From contig NC_064217.1 of the NCBI RefSeq assembly GCF_023101765.2, positions 8,529,788 to 8,593,787 of the forward strand: a stretch of 64,000 bases of DNA. Direction: 5' to 3'. This DNA comes from Spodoptera frugiperda. Lineage: Eukaryota; Arthropoda; Insecta; Lepidoptera; Noctuidae. Of this stretch, positions 58,501 to 64,000 are shown in pieces. The translations under genes were made by a program, and so were the position numbers. Below the pieces are notes generated by a model. It had not been told where the DNA came from and searched no databases. It worked only from the letters and a program-made list of their open reading frames with translations. Numbering within the stretch: position 1 is the stretch's first letter; the number at the start of each line of letters is the position of its first letter.

Positions 58501-61500
58501 AGTTCATTCTGTTTCTTCTTTTCCTCCTTTTCTAACTTCTCTATAGACTCTAGCTCCGTCTCGCTCAGTTCAATATCGCTTATATCGCTAAACACAGAAT
58601 CGCTTAAATCGTTTACAAAATCTAACGGGTTCTTAACAGTTGGAGGTAGTTTTATTGCTTCATCGAAGTTTTCTTTTGGCGCTAAATGTAGTTTTAAGTT
58701 TAAGTAGCCGACCGGAGCGACTGGGTCGTCCGTGTGTAACACCAATTCCTTTTCATCTCTGTTGGAAGAAAGAAAATACCAGATTACTTAATTATATAAA
58801 AACATGGTTATATTTGAGTATAAATGTGGCAACTCAAGCGTAAGTTTGTTGTAATAACTTTTATAATTATAATGGAGCAATATTATTCACAATCGAACCT
58901 AGACTATCATTAAACGATATTTACTTAAACGAGGTACTGGCTATAACCATTAAGTCTCCTATACGCTACGCCAACTGCGCATAATCTTCAGTTAATAACG
59001 TATGTTGTTTATAAGAACAAAGTTACAGTAAAGTAAATATGCTCGTTGATAGGCATGTTTACAGCTTCAAAGCAACGACCAGTGTTTTTAAATATTTATT
59101 ATTGTTCATACTTTAATCTTTATTATAATAGACATAAGATATTAAAAAGAAAGCTTGGACAAAGAAACTAGGAAATGAATATAACTGGATCATCCTAGTA
59201 CACTATGTGAGATTTTTTTATTTAATTGAAAAGTTATAACGGTGTACAACCAATTAAAGTAACTTACATACATAACTAAAACATAATTAAACAGGAACTA
59301 AAAGCATTCATAAGTTCCCCTAGCAGTACTTCAGGCATTCCGACAAAATCTCCTTCCGATCTACTTACATAATTATATTTTTGTATATTTTGTGTCCATT
59401 CACATTTCTGAATAAAGATTATTATATTTATAACATCCTGGCTGGTATTCCCCGATAGGCTATACTGTGTTTTTGTTCATTGAAACCGATAATCGACACT
59501 GTTGCATAGCACCATGGTCACAATTTAAGCATACTAGTGTTAGTGATCATGTCAGTTTAAAAACTTATATGGGAGGTAAAATAAAATAAGGAAATTGTGG
59601 ACAGAGACTTGAGTGAAATAAAAATATAAATAATTATTTCGACAAAACGTTCCTTATCATATTGTAATCCGACGTCAATAACCGAGATAACGACTAATAA
59701 GCTCTTGGAAACAATCATCTAACGTGTATATGATACTAGTTACTAGGTACAGTTCGATACATTAATTGGTTAACACTTCCCAAGTTGGATATACCTACAT
59801 ATTATTCTGTGTATAAAATCAGTTCACAAATTATGATCACTAAATCATTACGATCGACATAAACATCTATTAGAAATTTATAATGTTTTTTTTTTAAGAG
59901 ATAGGTGCAAACAAGCAGACGGAACACCTGGTAAAGGTACGTAACCAGCACTGACACAACACAAGAGGATTTGTATTACAAGTGTGTTAGCTGACCTAGT
60001 AATTACCTCCTGTAACCTCACGTGTGAACTCAATGTGAATTTAGTACCCTTAGTACGAGTTTGCTGTACTCTTAACGGGATCAAAACGAGAGCGCGTTCG
60101 GCGCTCTGATTGGTTGATTCAAACACTGGTTGAGCCAATCAGAGCACCGAACGCGCTCTCGTTTCGTTTTCGTTTAACGTAAAGCGAACTCGTACTGTAT
60201 AATATTAAGAACACCAAATTCATAACCCTATTTAAGCTTACTAACTTAAGTATTCAATCAAGTATACGCCTAAAAACCACGATATACTCAAATTAAAATA
60301 ATAATTCATACATAATATTTACTTTATCCATTAACTTTTCTCGTCCAATGTACCATTCTAGTGTCACAAGTGTATTACATGATCGATAAGAGAGTATCAC
60401 TTATTGATTACAGCCTAAGCTCATCAAATAAGGTCCACAGATAACATTTATTATGATAAATCTGTATTTATGAGGAACATAAACCGAGTTTTATTACTTT
60501 TCATAGCAGTTGTTTACAAAAACTTGATTCATGGCAATATATTTTACACGGAATGCTTTTCAGCTTTCTGGATGTTTACGACTTTATTTTATTAGTGGTT
60601 TAGTAATTATTATTACGTTGAAATATATTTTACAAGGTAAACTATGAGCATAATTTCACAGACGAATCGAAGCGTGTGTTTTTCAAGATTAACACATTAA
60701 ATGACGAATATGCGAAAAATAAAATGCACTTAAACAAAATATAGCTAAATCGTGCAATCATAATTAAATCTGACACCAGATCTCAGCTCAAGCATAGTTA
60801 GAAAGGGATATACACATATCTGTTGAATGTATTTGTATCTCTTTTTAACTGTAACCACTTGACAAGAGATCTCCACTTTAGTATCTTAAGTGTTATTATA
60901 GTCTAAATAAGCCGAAGTTTAAGAATAACTTATGTTTGATTGCTTTTGATTACGAAATCCTTTAGAAAATACATTGTGTCTCGCGTGGATCGACGTTTCG
61001 ACACATGAAGGGTTAAAAAGCTTAAATGATAAGCATTAACATACTCACATAACTAATTTCTTCTTAAACAAGGGACAGTCTAGAGTGAAGGTCTCGTACT
61101 CGCCGCCCTCCCCGCACACGTTGAGCCCGTACTTCTCCTGCATGACTAGAAGGTGGGGTTGAATGTCGCGGAGAGACATGCCCAGGTGCACTCGAGGGTC
61201 TAGACCGAGGGCTGCCACCTGTGTAAACATCAATGTCAATAGGTATTATAATTAGCAGTTGAAAGTGTATGTGAAATTATGCGGTTGTAAGTGTACGCAG
61301 TACCCATGATACGTGCGTAAAGCGCGTCGCGTTTCGCGGGTGCCTCAAAGAGCCATCAGATCACCACAGATATGGTTCTGTAGGGTTGATGCCCATCCCG
61401 GTTACCGGCAGTTACCGGGGCTCCAGCTCGAAGCGCAGGAGTAAGATCAGGGTGATATTTAGTCAGTAATAGTCTGACACTCCCTCTCGAAGAAGTAATA

Positions 61501-63991
61501 GGAAGATTTGCCCCGCTTCAAAAAAATACCCATGATACAAGAGCTAACCTTAAAATGGGGTCAGATATTTGTTTTAAAGTAAGACTTCGTATATGTCCAA
61601 TGTATCCCTATGCAAGAAGATGGCTCAACATTCTATCTCCCGTAGCCATTTATTGAGACTGTCCGCTAAAAACGACATGACTTGGTTAATAATAATGCTG
61701 CGGTTCCAGTTTTTGTCAATACCAAACATTTAGTATTCAGGTTTAGTCACGAGGCATTTAGAAACCATTACTCTGGCTAACTACTGGGCAGCCAGCCAGT
61801 TGCCATAAATCCACCATAAAATCGATTCGTTATGTCGACAGTCCCATGACGTTTGGTATTAGCTAGTAAAGCATTCTAAATGCTAACTAACATTACAAAT
61901 AGTTAAACATAGATTTATATGAATGCCACTAAACCGATTTTCATAAGTATGCTAATTGTAGTTACTAGTATTAATCGTGACTAATAATAAGTAGTGTTTG
62001 TTTGTCTTTATTTTAGTTTGCAACGCAGCAATTTTTTGGTACCTATTATTTTTATGTCTTAAGATATGAGACTTGTTTCAAAAGCTGGTACATAATTATG
62101 TAGTATACTTACAATAATATTTACTCGCAAAAATAAGATTCAAGGGAAACAATTTAAAGGCGAGATAATTACCAAAACTTGTGTAGGTGTGTTGTTGTGT
62201 GTAAACAGTTTATTTGGCACTAAACGAGACAGTTAATGGACGCCTAACATCAAGTGTCACCAGCAACACAACTGATTGATCAACGTCAAATGTATAAAAT
62301 AAAATGACCATTGACGAATGACGTACGACTTTGTGTTAAGAAATGTTATTTTCGACAATACAAATAGGGTTTTTGCGTCATCAATTGTCATTAGAGAGGC
62401 GCTAGTGTCGCTTATGGTCGACTGAGCAATAGAAATTTTGCTGAGTTCAAGACTTTAATCATTTAACTTGTGTCAAGTAAGCAGATTGGACTAGTAGGCC
62501 TTAGTACTATTCAATCAAGTAGGTTTCTATACATCTATAGATGATTACTGAGTCTATCCAATAAAATCACCTAAAAATGAATGCAAGCTCAACAACAAGT
62601 CAGACAGTCAATAAAATTCAGCCTTTATTTAAAAGTACCTAGTTGATTGACCGTACGTAGGTACCTACTATTTGTCCAGTTTATCTGCAAGATGCGTCGG
62701 TTGCATATCACACTTCCTTGATACTGATATGAGTAAGGGTAATGACACCATACAAGCAGATTATTATGGCTCAATTCACTTGTAAGGCATTTTCTTTGAA
62801 GAATACTTGACTAATGATGTATGACGTAAAATGAAGGAGACTACTGAAGTAAGGCAGAAAATGACAAGTTCTCCTCACTTCGCATTCGCAACCAACAACA
62901 AACATCTATACGTCACTCAAAGGCAGACGGACAAAGAATAAGTTCGGCATTATATCCGCGACATTTACTTGCGTGTTATATTTGACAGTTTGTTTGCATT
63001 GAACAGGTTCTGAAATTACAGGACTGATATGAAAACTCTTTCGCCATTGGACAATGTACTCTTCAGGGTCAGGTAAGGTATCATAGGCTACTTGTTTTTC
63101 CTTTTTTTTTTTGTTGCCCTACACTTTGGTGTTCTCCTGTGTCGTGAGCCCGTTTACAAACATACAATTTCACACATATAACTTCCAGACCCATTATCCT
63201 GATATTCTCTTAACGTTGTAGTATATTCGAAAGAAATCTACTAAATTCTCTGCAACCAAAGCCTTTACCAAAAATCTATATGTTTCAAAACAAACAAATA
63301 CTACGTAGATACTCGTGTGCCCACTTCTCGTGATAAATTAGAGACATGATAATAATAAAAATACAGTTTAGTACCATTAACGCGTCGGTGCTATGTGCCT
63401 ACCTAATAACGACTTCACAGCCAATTGATCAATCGATTATATTTACATTATTCATTCAGTACAGATGTTAGTAGGTAGATAGGAATATAGGATAGCTTGA
63501 TGGCAATCAGATGATATGTAATTGTTTTTTAATTGTCACTCAGCCTGACTATATGTATAAGTAGGTCTTTTGATAAATAAATATATTGTATTATTAAGTT
63601 TATTCCTCTATTTCATTATAGAATAGTTTATCTTGCGCCATCTATCTGTAGATGATGGAAAGTGGACAGTATCGCTTTTGGACACCCTTAACACTAGAGG
63701 AGTTACAAATGCTTTGGGATTTTTAGAAGGGTGATATTTATTTCGTTTAATCCTGTTTTAATGATGCTACAAAACATATTTTAACGACGTTACAAAACAT
63801 TGAACATTACTTCTTCTCTCTTCCATCTTTGAAAGGAGATTTTCTTCTTTGATCAGGAAAATCTCTTTGATTATTTAATACTGACCTTTATGATGATAGC
63901 TTCGACGCCGCTCGCTATCATCTCCTGAAGCAGCTCCTTTTGGTTCCGCCTCCATAAGTACGCAAGCGACACTAGACCTAACCGGTGACAT
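52591..63991 (-). CDS. DPH6: Diphthine-ammonia ligase DPH6 with RidA-like domains, 5' part outside window
   Basis: It catalyses the last, ATP- and ammonium-dependent step of diphthamide synthesis on eEF2 in the cytosol. Ten exons are visible on the complement: 63,886-63,991; 61,049-61,218; 58,250-58,758; 57,911-58,095; 56,177-56,311; 55,667-55,828; 55,065-55,230; 54,541-54,642; 53,953-54,137; 52,591-52,746. They stay in frame for ~625 residues. The window begins within the ATP-pyrophosphatase domain (PLAYLW-type LVSLAYLWRRNQ, EAIIIKVAALGLD, NVCGEGGEYETFTLDCPLF). The ATP P-loop exons lie beyond 64,000. An acidic linker (DLSDSVFSDISDIELSETEL) leads to RidA 1 (WYFIGGIVG, NIYMRDMEEYAALNEVY, PPTRV) and RidA 2 (GPYSQAVKVGEVMGTCGQIAL), then a variable C-terminal region. 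RidA fusions are as in yeast and plant Dph6; human DPH6 lacks them. C-terminal exons are markedly GC-rich. Confidence 0.93.
52960..53718. mobile_element. Probable inverted-repeat element in a DPH6 intron
   Basis: The left end near 52,960-53,000 (AGGAGATTGTCCAAA, CTGGCTATTTTTGAACAGGC) and the right end near 53,660-53,718 (GCTTGTTCAAAAATAGCC, TTGGTCAATCCCCTTT) are imperfect complements. The interior is AT-rich without a long frame. No clear target duplication was found, so boundaries are approximate. It lies in the intron before the last DPH6 exon. Confidence 0.5.
54956..55000. repeat. Perfect 21 bp inverted repeat in a DPH6 intron
   Basis: Arms 54,956-54,976 and 54,980-55,000 are exact complements with only ATG between them. 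It lies within 70 bp of the donor of the exon ending at 55,065. The transcript could fold into a tight hairpin, and the DNA into a cruciform. Confidence 0.95.
55377..55420. repeat. Small dispersed repeat, family E
   Basis: GCTAACGTCGGTCACCGGTG and ACCTGAACGCCGTG match, in reverse orientation, the sequence around 10,346-10,392 (ACGCCGTGATGGTCAACGGTG, CCGACGTTAGCGG). Only these two copies are evident here, with a weaker one near 18,218-18,256. Confidence 0.55.
57094..57640 (+). mobile_element. Internally deleted Tc1/mariner element
   Basis: The ends CACTCGGCGTCACAAAAAT and AGAGGTGCTATTTTTGTGAC are inverted repeats of about 28 bases. Between them only ~490 bp remain, including the C-terminal end of a Tc1/mariner-type transposase at 57,297-57,402. 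The element sits in the DPH6 intron between the exons at 57,911 and 56,311, antisense to that gene. Confidence 0.8.
57297..57402 (+). pseudogene. Transposase C-terminal remnant
   Basis: The frame reads EWDNIPQETVVTLIR and, after a one-base shift at about 57,343, MRESMEAVIRAREGNTRF followed by TAA. Both parts fit the conserved C-terminal end of Tc1-like transposases (IPQETI..LI..M...AVI.ARGG.T.Y). The rest of the transposase, with its catalytic triad, is deleted. Confidence 0.75.
59531..59572 (+). repeat. End fragment of the hairpin-element family
   Basis: ACTAGTGTTAGTGATCATGTC and AGTTTAAAAACTTATAT match the right end of the 143 bp insert at 11,044-11,186. Confidence 0.75.
59890..60015 (+). 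repeat. Degraded family B copy
   Basis: GCAAACAAGCAGACGGAACAC, GTAACCAGCACTGACAC and TTACAAGTGTGTTAGCTGACC follow the family B order with many changes. Confidence 0.45.
60044..60197. mobile_element. Inverted-repeat MITE, family D copy 2
   Basis: Left GTACCCTTAGTACGAGTTTGC and right AAAGCGAACTCGTACTG are inverted ends. The interior is itself an inverted repeat built from GAGAGCGCGTTCGGCGCTCTG-like arms (60,088-60,108 and its complement at 60,139-60,162). It shares the core with 16,122-16,234. It lies in a DPH6 intron. Confidence 0.7.
61219..63885 (-). other. 2.7 kb DPH6 intron
   Basis: No nested gene recognised. It holds a family A copy on the minus strand (61,376-61,490) and a faint family B remnant near 63,660-63,735. 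Otherwise it is AT-rich sequence. Confidence 0.65.
61376..61490 (-). repeat. Dispersed repeat family A, copy 6
   Basis: GTAGGGTTGATGCCCATCCC, TTACCGGGGCTCCAGCTCG and TTAGTCAGTAATAGTCTGACA, ending in CTCCCTCTCG, are family A on the complement. Confidence 0.75.
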
Positions 63992-64000
63992 CTAGAAACA

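Overview
The window is nuclear DNA of an insect, almost certainly a moth or butterfly (Lepidoptera). The genes have many small exons with GT-AG introns. Their proteins match insect or animal families, and the AT-rich intergenic DNA is full of short dispersed repeats of lepidopteran type. A noctuid-like moth is a guess from the repeats only. There are no operons, phage genes or CRISPR arrays. I rebuilt the gene models by hand by requiring every splice junction to keep the reading frame; none was checked against transcripts.

Layout. 1-13,500 is gene-poor and holds dispersed repeats, a CATA microsatellite, local tandem repeats and a nested transposon insertion. 13,562-18,076 (- strand) holds two tandem copies of a small three-exon gene for a secreted peptide of 62 and 58 residues, with conserved TATA promoters. 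19,894-22,393 (-) is a four-exon gene for an unrecognised 200-residue protein. 22,400-24,800 holds repeats and a TA-flanked MITE.

24,813-31,205 is a compact housekeeping cluster. The mitochondrial RNase P nuclease PRORP (-) and the spliceosomal HAT-repeat protein Crooked neck (+) start about 580 bp apart, back to back. Crooked neck then converges on the NatB acetyltransferase subunit Naa20 (-), with only 64 bp between their stop codons. 31,206-33,210 is intergenic, with a hAT-type MITE.

33,211-50,032 (+) is one large gene, the e(y)3/SAYP (PHF10-type) subunit of the PBAP/SWI-SNF chromatin remodeller: 14 coding exons, 2,972 residues. Its 6.4 kb first coding exon encodes three different repetitive blocks, followed by AT-hook-like and RG-rich segments, the SAY domain and PHD fingers. 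52,591 to beyond the window's right edge (-) is DPH6 (diphthine-ammonia ligase) with two C-terminal RidA-like domains. Its introns carry a dead mariner element and other inverted-repeat elements, and its first exons lie outside the window.

The main genes serve basic processes: tRNA 5'-end processing, splicing, N-terminal acetylation, chromatin remodelling and eEF2 diphthamide synthesis. The best candidates for something undescribed are the repeat arrays of the e(y)3 first exon, a possible third PHD-like finger at its C-terminus, and the secreted-peptide tandem pair.
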